Shown: in pieces, positions 1 to 11,221 of the stretch
Layout of the letters: each line of letters starts with the position of its first letter
Position numbering within the stretch: position 1 is the stretch's first letter
DNA from: Coprinopsis marcescibilis
Lineage: Eukaryota; Basidiomycota; Agaricomycetes; Agaricales; Psathyrellaceae
Reading direction: 5' to 3'
Length of the DNA stretch: 64,000 nucleotides
NCBI GenBank assembly: GCA_004369085.1
Contig: ML210209.1
Coordinates: 88,192 to 152,191 of the forward strand
Program-made: the position numbers and the translations under genes
The notes under the pieces: model-generated
The model's input: only the letters and a program-made list of their open reading frames with translations
Told to the model about the DNA's origin: nothing
Database searches by the model: none

Positions 1-155
1 CTCGTGTCAGTCTGAGCGTCGACAAAAGCTGGGTAAGACGCTGGGAATCCACCGACATCTCCTGCGACAGAGGAAGAGTAGAAGAGATGGGTAAAGATGG
101 ACCGGTCGTGGACGGGGATGTTGGGTATAGGGGATCTGTAAATCTTGGGCGCCAT
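1..155 (-). CDS. Acyl-CoA synthetase / 4-coumarate-CoA ligase-like protein, N-terminal fragment
   Basis: The gene is cut by the left edge; only about 51 residues are visible, read from the ATG at 155. The start MAPKIYRSPIPNIPVHDRSI, followed by HLFYSS and a GGFPASYPAFVDAQT block, matches the usual N-terminus of fungal AMP-dependent synthetases of the 4-coumarate-CoA ligase-like group. These activate carboxylic acids as adenylates and pass them to CoA, often in peroxisomes. The AMP-binding signature and catalytic lysine lie outside the window, so substrate and localisation cannot be judged. A TATA-like element lies about 80 bp upstream. Family assignment rests on recalled similarity of the N-terminus only. 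Confidence 0.7.
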   Translation of the reverse strand, partial: MAPKIYRSPIPNIPVHDRSIFTHLFYSSSVAGDVGGFPASYPAFVDAQTDT

Positions 156-895
156 TGTTGGTTCGGATGGATAAGGGAGAGAGAAAGGTTACGCTGGGGA
201 GCTATGAGTGTCCCGCGCGGTTGTGTGAACGGCCACTATATAAGTATGTATGGGAATGCGGGGCGGGCATCAATACCCCAAACTCAGGGGGAAACAATTC
301 TGTGACACAGTTCTACCGGACTTCCGGCTTGAATAGTCACCGTATGCGTGAGTTCAAGTGGATCCCAGTGAGATGACAGCGGGATGCGCAGGTGGATTAT
401 CCATTAGGTTGAGCATTGGAGAGGATCAGGAGTTGATATTCAATCGGCGTGGCGTTAAAAGGGCGAAGGCTCATCATTTGACGCCTTGTACTATTAGGCC
501 ACACGCATACCTTAACGATGATGGCGATTCCTTTGAAGCAGTCACAGCTTGCTGGCCCAGAGACAACTGTCGCTCAGTTAGTATTTCGGTAAACGTGGAC
601 CCTTGGAATTTGCTTGGAACAGATATTGTTTGTTTGCGGGGAAGCCAATGCAACAGCTCCTTATCTGAAATGTAAATAATCTCCGATCTAGAGCAGGCTA
701 CTGACTGATAACCAAGTAGCATCGCGGCTAAGCATTTAGAGACCCAGGTGGGCAGCATTATGACGGAGTGATGATCTGTGAGTAATGGACAGTGATACAT
801 ATGTACATTTCGTTGTTTCGTTGTCTGATCGTGGATTAAGGTGAAAAAGTGACGTGAAAGTTGATAGTCACTTGAATTCGTTAGCAACTCGTTCT
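156..895. other. Intergenic: promoter of the ligase-like gene and 3' flank of the HicA-like gene
   Basis: This stretch lies between the start of the left-edge gene and the stop codon of the next minus-strand gene. Apart from the TATA-like element at 237-243 I see no conserved coding signal; the open frames here are short and unlike any family I know. Confidence 0.5.
237..243 (-). promoter_or_regulatory. TATA-like element of the acyl-CoA-ligase-like gene
   Basis: The sequence tatataa (TTATATA on the minus strand) sits 82-88 bp upstream of the ATG at 155, a plausible core-promoter distance. Assigned by position only. Confidence 0.4.
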
Positions 896-3800
896 TTACG
901 CAGCAGCAGCAGCAGTCATGAAATCTTCTTCGTTCCACCCATAGTATCTCTTCAATCGCTTGCCGATTCTACGAAGGTTGATCGGGGTAATATGCTTGTC
1001 GGGATGTGCTGCGAAAAGGAATATATTAGCTGGCCGAGCGGCTTACAATGTGGACGAGGACGACGTACGCTTATGAATACTGATGGGCTAAAGTCACAAA
1101 ATAGATACGTCAGAGTTGCGTCTAAAAATACGACTGAAGCAACTTTACCTTGTCTCTGCTGTCAGGAGGAGTGAATCGCACACTGGATCCAGCAGTACCA
1201 GGATCGTATTCGAAGCCCATCTCCCTCATGAGCTAAGATAGCACTCGTTGGTACAATAGCGGCGAATAAGAAAGCGCTATCTTACCTTCAAAAACGTTTC
1301 CCACTTCATCGGCGCGGTCTGCTTGTCAGCGTCCTCACTTGTCCTCAAGATCGTATGCATGGTCTCTGTCGTCTTCTTGCTCAACCTCGAGAACCAAGTA
1401 TACTTGGGGTTCTTGCCCTCGTCTTTCTTAAAGGGCTTGGTGAGCTTGGAGAACAAACCGGCGCCAGAAGATTTCTTGCTGTCTTGGGAGAAGATTGAGG
1501 CATGGTCTGGCCGAGACTTGACTTTGGCCTTTTGCCCGTCAATGTCCTGCTGCTTTAAATATGAATGGATCGATTGAGCCTGAGTAGTCTCAATAGGGAT
1601 ATTAAGAGTCGAAGCGGAAGGCCCGAATGCAGCGCTGGTGGGAGAGGTGGGCGACCGCGGCACCCTGGCACTGGCAGTGGGGCTGTCGGGAACCTCCAAA
1701 TCTTGACCGTCCGCGCTTCCAGCAGGTTTTTTCTTCTTGGGTTTCTTCTTCTTTTTCTTCTTTCCAGGCTGAGGAGCCGCGTCCTCGTCTTCGACCTCCT
1801 CCATGGTCGTCTTCTTGGGACCCTCTGGTTGGGTTGCAGTTTGGGCTAATTAAAACATCATCATGGCCGTTATTTAGATCCACGGGGGTGAAATAAACCA
1901 AACTAACCTGACGCAGGGGTAGGTTTGGGAGGGGCAGTCTTCGGGACAGCCTTGGGAGCCCCGCTGGATGTGAACCTGAATGCGTTGCGAGCTCCAGGTC
2001 TTGGCTCCGTTCGTGCAGTGGGAACCTTGATCTTTGGGTTCGAGTTAAACAATCGTCCTAAGCGAAGAGATTAACAGAAACTGCTGCCCACGAGACCATC
2101 ACTGACCTCTCAATGATCCCAGAACTTGCAAGAATGGATTTCCCTTGCGCTCGTCGGACCTCAGAGGGTCGATGGCGGGGGTAGGTGCATTCGAATCGAA
2201 CCAATCCACTTCGTGACCTGCATCCATGGCCTCCCGAAGCAGGTCCCTAATCTCATCTTCCTCTTCAGTGTTGTATCCACTCTCATCGCTCTCGTACTCG
2301 GAGTCGTCCTCATCGTCAGATGATTCTTCGGAATAATCTTGATCGTCAGAACTGTTTGAGACTGACTGAAGATCTGGCATAGAAGTGGTGGAGTCGTTGC
2401 CATCCGCTCCCATAATAGCGAGCGGCTTCTTCTTTTTCTTCACAGGTTTGAGGGCTGGTAGACCATCCTCATCCTCTTCGTCGGAGAGCTCCGGGAGCTT
2501 CTGGACGTAGTAGGCAGACCACTGAGGCGTGATTTCCAGCGCGCCGTTTAGTTGCCAGAGAGTGTCAATATCGCAACCGGAGATGGCTTGGTAATTCTAC
2601 TAAAATTGAGCTCCTGTCCCAGATGTAGATTAACCAAGCTTACAGCGTTCATCGTCTTCCATATGTTGTTCATAACATCCTTCTTTCTTGTTGCAACCAA
2701 CGGGAAACAGAAATCTTTCCAATTGGTAACCTCGTTGGAAGCTTTCTGAGAGAAAAACTGCGCGTCCACCCATTTCTCAAACTCTTCTGGCATGGCTCGA
2801 GGTTCCTTCCTCCAAGCTTCGCCTTCAGGCCCAAGCAAGGGACCTTCAAGAATAGTCTGTAACTCGACACACACCTTTGAAAGACGACGAAGGTGAGCCA
2901 GAACCATAGGCAGAAAAGGTGTAGAACTCACCGAAAGGTCTCCCATCGCGTTCCACATAGACTGAGAGAAGCGCTTGGCTTCGTGTGGCGACTCATCGAC
3001 GCAGTCTCTTAGCAATATGTACAGAACAGAACGCGGGAACGGCGCTTGCGGGAAGCATAACTCGATGACAATGCTATCCAAGAAAGATTCGGTCACGCTT
3101 CGCAAATTCTTGTTTCCCCATTCAAAAACCATTTCTGTCTCACCCGGTGCACTGAATTCTGCGGGCTTGGGCTTGAAGAACGGGGCATAATGGGCTGATT
3201 TACGTGTCAGAAACCCATGGGACAGCGTAGCAGATCGACATCTTACGAGCTGTGGTAGCCAAGACCGAGAGTTTGTGGTGGGACATGTCGACGAGATTGT
3301 TTACCATATCGAAAAGCACGAGGTATCGCGTTCTAATACCCTCGTCAGCCTTCAACTTGGTTTTGACATTTTTGTCAGACAGTCCGTCTCTCTGAAGCCC
3401 TGTCAAAGCGTCGCGGACGAGTTTCCAAGCAGAGGTCAGCATGTACGAATTGTGAACTCTGGAAGGCGAATCGTTCAATCCGAATGTCTCGATTCTGAAC
3501 GTATAACGCATCAACACACCTGGTACCAATGATTTTCGCTAAATTGGTGGCATTTCGACGAGGCTCAGTTCCAGGACGCGTTCTAGCAACAAGGTCAGAA
3601 TCAATGAGGTCGCGGAAAAGTTCCGGGTCCTTTAGATTGACTATATCGTCGCGGTATACTTGAAGAAATATGTTGAGAAGGAAGACGTTAACAGACGAAA
3701 ATTGTTTCCTTACACCCAAACTGCGACTCCGCAATGGAAAGAAGCTTATCGAGACGGAAAGGAGTCAGAACGGCTTGTTGCATCTTTTTTGTCAAGTCCT

Positions 3801-4097
3801 CTGCAAAAACAAGAAGCACAAGTCAGTCCAACCATCGATCGCTAAAAAGACATACGAACCAGCGAGTAAGTCGAGCTTTTCCCTGCCAGTCATCTTCGTA
3901 GTGGAGATGATCTCTCCAGTTCCCATTGCACCTTGCTTGCCATTGCGCAGAACCAATGCACGAGTGGTAGTTGGTTTTTCTCCTCTCTCTCCTCGTTTTC
4001 CATGTCGAGAGGCGTGAACTTGGACTTCTTTCGGCCCAGTTTTAATCAGGGCGCTGGAGGCCGCCCGCGCTGCAGAAGGCTTTGCCTTCGGAGGCAT
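896..4097 (-). CDS. Conserved fungal protein with C-terminal HicA-like domain
   Basis: Multi-exon gene, roughly 850-900 residues, start ATG at 4097 (MPPKAKPSAARAASS), stop TAA at 896-898. The N-terminal two-thirds is an unrecognised helical region (blocks YRDDIVNLKDPELFRDL and VFEWGNKNLRSVTESFLDSI). Then come an acidic Ser/Asp/Glu tract (about 2250-2400), a poly-lysine tract (1741-1780) and a phospho-site-like Ser/Pro region. The last three exons read KWETFLKLMREMGFEYDPGT, then GSSVRFTPP, PISIHKPHP and ITPINLRRIGKRLKRYYGW. That order resembles the HicA/YcfA fold (dsRBD-like, RNA-binding) seen at the end of several fungal proteins. Introns near 3420-3520 are ambiguous. The molecular role is unknown; the basic tract and RNA-binding-like tail suggest a nucleic-acid partner, which is inference. 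Confidence 0.65.
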
Positions 4098-4702
4098 AGT
4101 AGCTCAAATGACGGTTGTGGACGGTAAAACGAAAGTTGTAACTTGCAATATGCTGTTGAGGCTATTTCACCCCTATTTGTAACTGTTGTTTCACCGTGCC
4201 TAAAAGGGACGGTCGCGTCAATTTCAGCGGCAGGTCAGAGTCACTGTTTGCCATGTACCTCCAAGTCGACGCATGTCGTAGTCCTGGTAGCTGTTTACCC
4301 GAAGTCAACGACATACGTGAAGATTCAACATATCACCAAGACACCCATGGAGCAATCTCGTAACCCATTATGCGCTTGATTGGTTACGACCTGTTCTCGG
4401 GTTAACCTAGATCACCCATCTGTCCAGAATATCAAGTATTCGATGTCACCGCTGATAGCCCGTGTGCTTTCAACACGAATGCTATGGCGTTAAGGAGATG
4501 GCAGTACACCCCACCTACCGCCTAGCGGTCACGGAGGGCTGACCTGTCTATCTTTCGAAGCACTGGTGCTCTTTGGTTCTCTTTGGTTCTCTTCGTCTTC
4601 GTCTTCGTTCTCGTTTTCACCCACCCTAAGCCTGGAGCTTCTCATTCGTTCTTTACTTTATGTTGTTTTGAAGCTGCATATTTTATTCTCGTTTTTGCCT
4701 AG
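4098..4702. promoter_or_regulatory. Divergent intergenic region with CT-rich tandem repeats
   Basis: This region separates the divergent starts at 4097 (-) and 4703 (+). It contains a pyrimidine-rich stretch at 4569-4620 with two perfect copies of ctttggttct (4571-4590) followed by cttcgt repeats. Such CT-rich leaders commonly precede basidiomycete transcription starts. No coding signal is seen. Confidence 0.45.
4571..4608. repeat. Short tandem repeats (ctttggttct x2, then cttcgt x3)
   Basis: Two direct copies of a 10-mer are followed by three cttcgt-type hexamers, all on the pyrimidine strand just upstream of the plus-strand membrane protein gene. Likely a promoter or leader element, possibly length-variable. 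Confidence 0.6.
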
Positions 4703-6566
4703 ATGGCAGCTTTTAATTTGACTGGTGTGTTATTGAGCTCTCTGGCCCCAGTCACCCGGTACTGATCAGTTCTATCTCTCTCTTCCAGTTGAAGATTGCT
4801 CGCCTCTTGTAACTTACGAGCCAGCTGGGGCTTGGCAAGATGCACCCGTCGAGGATCCTTTGGTCTCGGTGAGCCCAGCAGGTTTTCATTTCCAGGAACC
4901 ATCGCCCACCATCTATTTAGCGCTACTCAGGGCAGAATTTCCACTCAACTAGCACCTCCGGTGCTACCGCAAGCATCACTTTTCACGGTGTGGTCTACAA
5001 CTATGCCCTTTAATCCACGTATTCACAGCGCGAATTACAGGAACTGGCATTACTATATTTGGGGGCAAGCGGCCTGGGTATGGCCAATACACCCTGGAAA
5101 TCGATGGAGAGACTGTGGTCGCCGGCGATGCACGTGGACCTACGGATAGTACTGAAGAGGTTTTGGCCACCATTAATGGGCTCCTTCTTGGAAACCACCG
5201 TGCAGTGCTAACGCACACCGACGAGTTACCAATGGACATCGATTCGTTCACCATCCACGACCTACTCGGCTCTCCAGGGTAACAAAGATCCCATGGTGCT
5301 TAGCTTGCTGAGCGACGAGCTGACCTGTGTTACTTCTAGGTCCCAGATTAGTGTTCAAAACTTTGACGACACGTCGCCAGCCATAAGCTACAACCCGACA
5401 CCTGAGGCCTGGATTCTAAATTCACAAAACCTCTTCCAAAACAATACACTGCAGTAAGTAAGACTCCCTAATAAACATCGGTCACATCTACAACTTTATT
5501 TTTAGCTTTAGCGAAGCACCTGGTGCATCCGTGTCTATGCCGTTCGCCGGTGACGCCGTCGCGGTCTATGGCACCATTTCTCCCGACCATGCAGGTATGA
5601 AGATCACTGTGGACGGCCAGGAAATCACTGTAGCGGGTGGTGCAAACGGGCATGTTTCTCGTTTGCACACCAAAATGCTTTTGGTAAACAATTCTCCTTG
5701 TTTTGCTGTTGGGTTAGGAAATTGATAAAATGTCCCAGTACTTCCGCTCTGATCTTGGCCCTGGGACGCACACATTGACCATGGCTGCAAATAATCCGTC
5801 GTCTGACGCACCTTTCATCGATCTTGATGCCATTGCGGTGTTGTCTGCCCCTTCGTTACAGGCCCCGGAGACTGAGCCCAGTACGATTCAACCGGTTGCC
5901 GAACCTGGGACGACATCCCCTGCTGGAAGTCCTAGCGGGGGACTCGAAACCCAGCCCAATGTCGGTCTCGGAAATGGGCCTCAACCTGGTTCGGGAAACG
6001 TGGGTACCAATGGGCAACCAGGTACAGGACTGCAAAACGGAGCAACGCTCCCCGCAAGCTCGACACCACCGCCGCAAGGTATTACAAAAGCGGGTATCGT
6101 TGGCGCGGCAGTGGGAGGCGCTGTTGGATTGATCGTTTTCTTAATCGTCATCTTCCTTCTATTGCGGAAACGCAGGCAATGGAAGGAGAATCGCTTCCCC
6201 AAATCCCCAGACTTGCCCATGCAACAAGATCCCAAGAGTATGGAGGGTGGAATGATTACTGGACCACTGGAAAACTCGGTGTTTGTCTTCCCTCCGACCA
6301 AAAAGCCGATTTTTGCAGCAAAACCTGCGGCGTTCCCCGTGAAACGAACTTCAGCGCACTCATTGGCGGGTAGTTACTACAGCAGCCCTATGAGTGGCCA
6401 CCGACCCGACTTGTCTGTGGCGTCGACGAGTCCGTTAATCCGTTCAGTACGGTTCGACAGTCCGAGTCCCAGTCCTCCATCAAGCCCTCCCCTCCGGAAG
6501 CCTGTGCCTGCGCTTACGGTGACTTCACCTGATGAGCGGACGTTTGCTGCTCTGCCGGTTAGTTGA
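4703..6566 (+). CDS. Single-pass membrane glycoprotein with two beta-sandwich-like ectodomain modules
   Basis: Roughly 500 residues from the ATG at 4703, after removing several introns. Module 1 carries ASITFHGTGITIFGGKRPGY, then YTLEIDGETV and a DIDSFTIHD end. Module 2 repeats the layout: SVSMPFAGDAVAVYGTISPD, MKITVDGQE and FIDLDAIAVL. This arrangement is typical of an abundant agaricomycete family with jelly-roll-like ectodomains. A Gly/Pro/Thr-rich stalk leads to one membrane helix (AAVGGAVGLIVFLIVIFLLL, about 6102-6165), a basic RKRRQWK stop-transfer and a long Ser/Pro-rich cytoplasmic tail. No obvious signal peptide follows the chosen ATG, so the first exon may be longer. Possible cell-wall or surface sensor; the function is unknown. 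Confidence 0.75.
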
Positions 6567-7269
6567 TAATCGTCGTTAATGGAAAGTGTCTGCAGACTGA
6601 CACCACTTGTTACGTTCAGCAGGAGAGATTGTTGCTTTCTCCCCCACGACGACCACACCTTGGATTTGTTGAACGATTTTAGGTGTATTTAACGATCGCA
6701 TTCAAGTACGGACACATTCTGGACGGTGGCATCATGAAACGAAGGCCGACATTGACATTATTACATATAGTAGATGTACATATCACACAGTCCTGACAAT
6801 GCAAGCTGTGAGCATAGGTTTCTCTTGATGGGAAATGCATCAGTATCATTCAGTCAATTAGATATCACTGTAGCATTGGGTGGGTGAGGTCAGGGTTGGT
6901 AACGGTCGGAATGGCCGGCGATGGGACGGTCGCATAGAATTTCAACTCCGAAGAGCCTAAATAGGGACAACGTGCATTGTGTTCCTTGTTTCGTTCTTCG
7001 TCGCCGTCGCTGTTCGGTTTACTTTTTGTCTCTTTCTTTCACCACTCTTCTTTTTTTCAGAGCTGAGCTCTCTGACTGTCTTGCTCTCTTTTCTACCAGT
7101 TCCTTGCCCTGTTCAACGTTCATTCTATTCTCTTACTGGTCTTCGTCACTTCAAGCTTCAAAATCTACACGAGCCGGGTCTCGCTAACAAGCTAAACCGA
7201 GCTTAATTGCCCAAATACCTGTGTCTTCAACAATACCCCTACACCAACTGCATACCCACTATCTTTAAC
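6567..7269. promoter_or_regulatory. Intergenic with long pyrimidine-rich leader
   Basis: The region lies between two plus-strand genes. The stretch 6988-7130 is strongly CT-rich and contains a tttttttcag tract near 7050-7062 that could be an intron acceptor in the 5' UTR of the downstream gene. No protein-coding signal is seen. Confidence 0.4.
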
Positions 7270-7903
7270 ATGGGAAAACTCATTTGGCACGAGTACGCCC
7301 GCTTCGTCTCCATCACAGCTAGTGTCTGTGAGTAGCTCTCCGTCCCTGGGTAACGACCGTCGTGCTCACCTTGTAAAGACGCTGTCTGGGCCGGATTCAT
7401 GGGGATCATGTACCGTAAATACTTTTGGGACTTTGTGGGTGGAACTCTCCGTGACCCTGGAGGAATCCAGTGCGTATCTCGCCCCCCGAATGCGCAGCGG
7501 TCGTTAATTGATGTCTCGATTCTTCTAGAGCCCCAGCAAGTGCAGCACCAATGATTGCCGTAATCGTTAAAGCACCAGTTGTGCCTATATTCGCAATCGT
7601 TGTCGGCTTGCTCCTCCTCGCTATCGAAAACCCACTCCCCCTGATCAAGTCAACCGGCCTGTATCGGAGTCTGGTCCTGCGCGTTGTGCTCTTGGTGACG
7701 CAGTTTGTCTTAACCATTCTGTTCTACCAGGTGAGTGTGTGCGCGTTTTGGTATATACGCGGTGGGCAAACTCGTCTTTCCTATAGGGAACAAACGCAGC
7801 GGTATACTCGTTCGTAGCGATGTGTTGTTATACACGGGCAATTATGCTAGGTGAAGAAATGAAAGAAGCTAAAGAGAACCGAGGGAGAGGAGGTTCTGCG
7901 TAG
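7270..7903 (+). CDS. Small conserved fungal multi-pass membrane protein (DUF7727-like)
   Basis: Four or five exons give about 155 residues, starting MGKLIWHEYARFVSITAS and ending EENRGRGGSA-like before TAG at 7901-7903. The N-terminal IWHEYARFVS block, an FVGG block, an IVKAPVVPI block and RSLVLRVVLL followed by LFYQGTN are the features I associate with a fungal membrane family (DUF7727 in my recollection). About three hydrophobic segments are visible: one near residues 15-30, one at 62-82 and one at 98-118, with a possible fourth in the last exon. Introns at about 7321-7380, 7481-7529 and 7731-7786 have good GT-AG borders. Function unknown. Confidence 0.75.
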
Positions 7904-8385
7904 TGTCCCTAGCATGGTCATCGCTGGCCTACTCGCTCCGTAGAACCTTGCCTCTTTCGTCTGTCTCAACAATGCGAGAGGGAGGAAAACGAAGCAAGCT
8001 TCAATTTCAGTTAGGCTGGCCTTAACATCCCCACTTTCTTTTTCACCTTTTTCTATTTTTCTTTCCGACTACAAGTTAGACCTAGCGCGACTGTTTTATG
8101 AATCCTGAACCACTCTATTGCCTTGCCTTCATCCAATTGCAATATTTTTTACCCGTTAACGGGATTCTCTTCGATTTTCGAAACCACCCACCCTTATGTG
8201 TACTTTTATGAACAATACAATGTCTGAAATTGTTGTTCGGGTCGTGACTTGGTCGTGACCTTGTCAACGTCAGAGCCCAGGAGACTTTCGGATCCGGTAA
8301 TGCTTGTGCTGACCCTGGTCTTTTGTCAACCTTTCTGTTTCCGACTTCAACATTCAACAACCCAGGACACCGCTTGACAACGGCC
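7904..8385. other. Intergenic, AT/pyrimidine-rich
   Basis: Contains the 3' flank of the small membrane protein gene and the upstream region of the Ap4A phosphorylase gene. A T/C-rich tract lies at 8030-8075. No coding or RNA gene signal is seen. Confidence 0.4.
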
Positions 8386-9766
8386 ATGACGATTCTATCT
8401 CACGCCGATATCATCCAGAATGTTCCCAGAGCGTATGAGAGTGCACTCGAATCAGGCGATCTCTTCTGCTTCCCCTCAACCGTCGTCAAGCACAACGAAC
8501 TCGGCGTTGACGTATGTCGCTGTCTTTCGCTCTCATCGCAGCCTGCCAGTAAATCCGTACTGATCCCTGGCCCACTACAGTTCGAGATAAGATTATGTCC
8601 CGCTCTGCAACACAAACCTGCTCTTCCGACGCCTCATTTCGATTCGGTGGCCACGAACGTAGGAACAGATGCGAACAAGAAGTTCGATCCTTTTGCACCC
8701 CCCTACAACCCCCAGCTATATCTGGGCGATATCGGGGACGATGAGACTGACAATGTGTTCGTGATCCTGGTGAGAAGCTATGCTGTCTGTGGCTCATATC
8801 ACGGATATTGAACACTTCACCCAGCTCAACAAGTACTCCGTCGTACCTCACCATTTCCTAATGGTGACGAAAGGTTCGCACTTCCCGGAATAATCCTCCG
8901 ACCTTCCTCACCGAATACGCGATGTGAATGCCTGATTCGCCTCCTCTTTCTCGCCCCTCTTCCATACTCCGATTTTATCCAGAATTCAGCTCGCAAGCAT
9001 CCCCGCTTCTGCCGATAGAACTCGTCCAGACCTACAAACTTTTGATCGCTGCTCGCAAAGCCGGCCAGCATCTGTTCGCGTTCTATAACTGTGCGTTACT
9101 CTGTGTTCGAGATCCAAAGCCTAGCCTCCGTTCTGACTAAAGCTCTATGTTACTAGGTGGTGATAATAGTGGGGCTAGCCAACCTCATAAACACATCCAG
9201 TTCCTAAGCTCCGATACTTCGGCTGGACCACCTATCGAGGGCCTCGCCCGGAGAGCACAGCTGGAAGTCCAAGGCAAGTACCATCTTGGTATCATGCCGT
9301 AACCCGCGATTTTTACTGCCACACTGCAGGAAGGCCATTTGCTCTCACAAGTTTGCCTTATGCTAGCCACAGCTACCGACTGCCGCCCTACTTCGAAACT
9401 TATCCGGCAGAGGATCTTGAAAACATCTTACGAAACGCATTTATCGCACTTTTGGACCTCACATTTTCCACCATTCGACATGACCCAGACTACCCCGCGG
9501 GACGACCTTCATTTAACGTTATTATGACTCTCGAACATATTCACATTGTTCCCCGAAAACAGGAAACTCACAAGCTGTCGAAATCTGGGGATGGGCTGTC
9601 CGTCAACTCGCTTGGTTTTGCAGGATGTTTGCTTGTAAAAAGCGAGTCGGAATTGGAGGCCGTCAAGGAAGAAACGGTTGGAGAAATTCTTAGAGGGGTT
9701 GGTGTAAACAGCGTTCACGACTTGCAGGTCGCCGGAACGTGCGATCCTGTGCCTGCAGTTCTCTAA
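8386..9766 (+). CDS. APA2: Diadenosine 5',5'''-P1,P4-tetraphosphate phosphorylase (ATP adenylyltransferase)
   Basis: About 340 residues in several exons from ATG 8386 (MTILSHADIIQNVPRAYESA). It phosphorolyses Ap4A to ATP plus ADP and works in the cytosol on dinucleoside polyphosphates. The family-specific block LNKYSVVPHHFLMVTK lies at 8823-8870. The GAFIT/HIT-type active-site block GASQPHKHIQF (H-x-H-x-Q, second histidine as nucleophile) lies at 9169-9204. The PFALTSLPYASHSYRLP-type block (about 9331-9378) and the C-terminal LEHIHIVPRKQE block (9528-9563) complete the fold. Length fits yeast Apa1/Apa2. Introns are short, for example about 8513-8580 and 8769-8823. No truncation is seen. Confidence 0.9.
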
Positions 9767-9877
9767 CTGGCCTCTACGTTGTATTTTTATCCCGAAGCCA
9801 GCCTAAATTGTATGTTCAATGATGAATTCACCCCCTAGAACCAAAATCTAGGAGTCCACACTCCTCTCCAATGCCAA

Positions 9878-11144
9878 TCAAGGAGCGACGACAGGGTTCC
9901 AGCTGATTGAACCTGCACCGCCCTCGCCCTTGTCCAACGCATCCAGTGTCTCCTCATCCTCCTTTGCTAGCTCAAAATCGTACAGTTGGGCATTGGATTG
10001 AATCCGAGATGGAGTCGAGCTCTTGGGCAGAGGCACAAACCTTGACAATCAAAATCAGCTGTCAGCTTGAACACTAAGATGAAAGGACGGAATTATGCTT
10101 GCCCTTTCTGAAGCGACCATCGTAAGAGGATTTGAGCTGTATCCCGGTTGTACTGCGATCGCTTGTCAGCAATTGGGAGATGTAGCACAAGATGCTTTAT
10201 TTACCTTCTTGGCGAGAGCTTTGAACACGGGATGACTCAAGTCACCGCGAACAATTGGGCAATAAGCCTGCAATATGATCCCGTTGTCTTTGCAATATTG
10301 AACTAGGTTCTTGTGTTGGCAGAATGGATGAAGCTGGAGTCGCTATGAACACAAGGACGCGGTTGGAGGCTTGAAGGCTTCACCTCAATCTGGTTAACCG
10401 ATGGCAGTTCCAAACCAGCTGCCTTTATCTCCTCGATGTGGTGTTTACCACTGGGGAGGGTCAACTTGGAAGATGGGCTTTGGTGAAATGAGAATAAACT
10501 CACTAGTTGGAGACGCCAATTGTTCGTATTTTTCCAGCGGCTTTAGCTGCTATGAGGGCTTTCCAAGTCTCAAGGCGCTGCTCTTTGCCGGAAAGAGGGT
10601 CGTGGACCAGGAAGAGGTCAACATAGTCTGTGTAACGCGTCAGAAATACTTCAAGCCAACGCAACAGGAAAACCGCAGACCGAGTTTCAGCTCAGCGAGA
10701 GATTCGTCGATGGACTGCGAGGCTCTCTCAAAGCCGTGGTTGGGGGAGTTGATCTTTGTGGCTATTGAACAAAATGAGAATGAATTGGAGTCGTAGAGCT
10801 TGAATGCTCACTGATGAAGATGTCTTCCCGCTTGAGGCCTGATTGAGCGACTGCTTCGCCGACTTCAGCCTCGTTTCCATACATTTGAGCGGTGTCTACA
10901 TGTCTGTTGGAGGAAATGATTAGAGCTAGGTGGTAGAATGTATACCTGGCAACAGAGACGATTACCTGTACCCGACTTTGAAGGCCTCAAGGATAGGGTC
11001 CTTTCCGTTGAGATATACACCAAATCCCAGTAAAGGGATATCGTAGCCTTGAACTCAATGATGTCATTCCCTCTGTGTGTAGTTAATCGAAGGCGTACCA
11101 GAAGAAAGACGGACAGTCGAGGTGAAGGACAAAGTTTCTGCCAT
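9878..11144 (-). CDS. Aldo-keto reductase (paralogue 1)
   Basis: About 290 residues, start ATG 11144 (MAETLSFTSTVRLSSG), stop 9878-9880, with many short introns. It is an NADPH-dependent aldo-keto reductase of the AKR3/AKR5-like small-substrate group. Visible residues are the N-terminal IPLLGFGVYLNGKDP strand, DTAQMYGNEAEVG (catalytic Asp/Tyr), ATKINSPNHGF (catalytic Lys), DLFLVHDP (His), the GVSN block, and the C-terminal NADP-binding block FVPLPKSSTPSRIQSNAQLY. All four catalytic residues are present. The first intron splits the Gly of the RLSSG motif exactly as in paralogue 2 at 17742-19067, so the two come from a local duplication. Physiological substrate unknown; carbonyl detoxification is a reasonable guess. 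Confidence 0.88.
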
Positions 11145-11200
11145 TGTTTAATTGCGACCTATGGAAGAACACGGAAAGAGGTACTTCTGTGCAGTGTTCA

Positions 11201-11221
11201 CCGAGTACTTGCTGTACTCGG
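11201..11221. promoter_or_regulatory. Perfect inverted repeat upstream of aldo-keto reductase 1
   Basis: An 8-bp arm ccgagtac (11201-11208) pairs with gtactcgg (11214-11221) around a 5-nt spacer, 57-77 bp upstream of the ATG at 11144. It could be a dimeric transcription-factor site or a hairpin in the 5' UTR. Seen directly; the role is inferred. Confidence 0.5.

Noticed and set aside
474..938. 154-codon minus-strand open frame
   Set aside because: It is the out-of-frame shadow of the last exon of the HicA-like gene, continuing into its 3' flank.
3420..3535. 25-nt intron (GTGTGT...TTCAG) in the HicA-like gene
   Set aside because: Too short for a spliceosomal intron. An alternative 55-nt intron in the same area keeps the frame, so the local model is left open.
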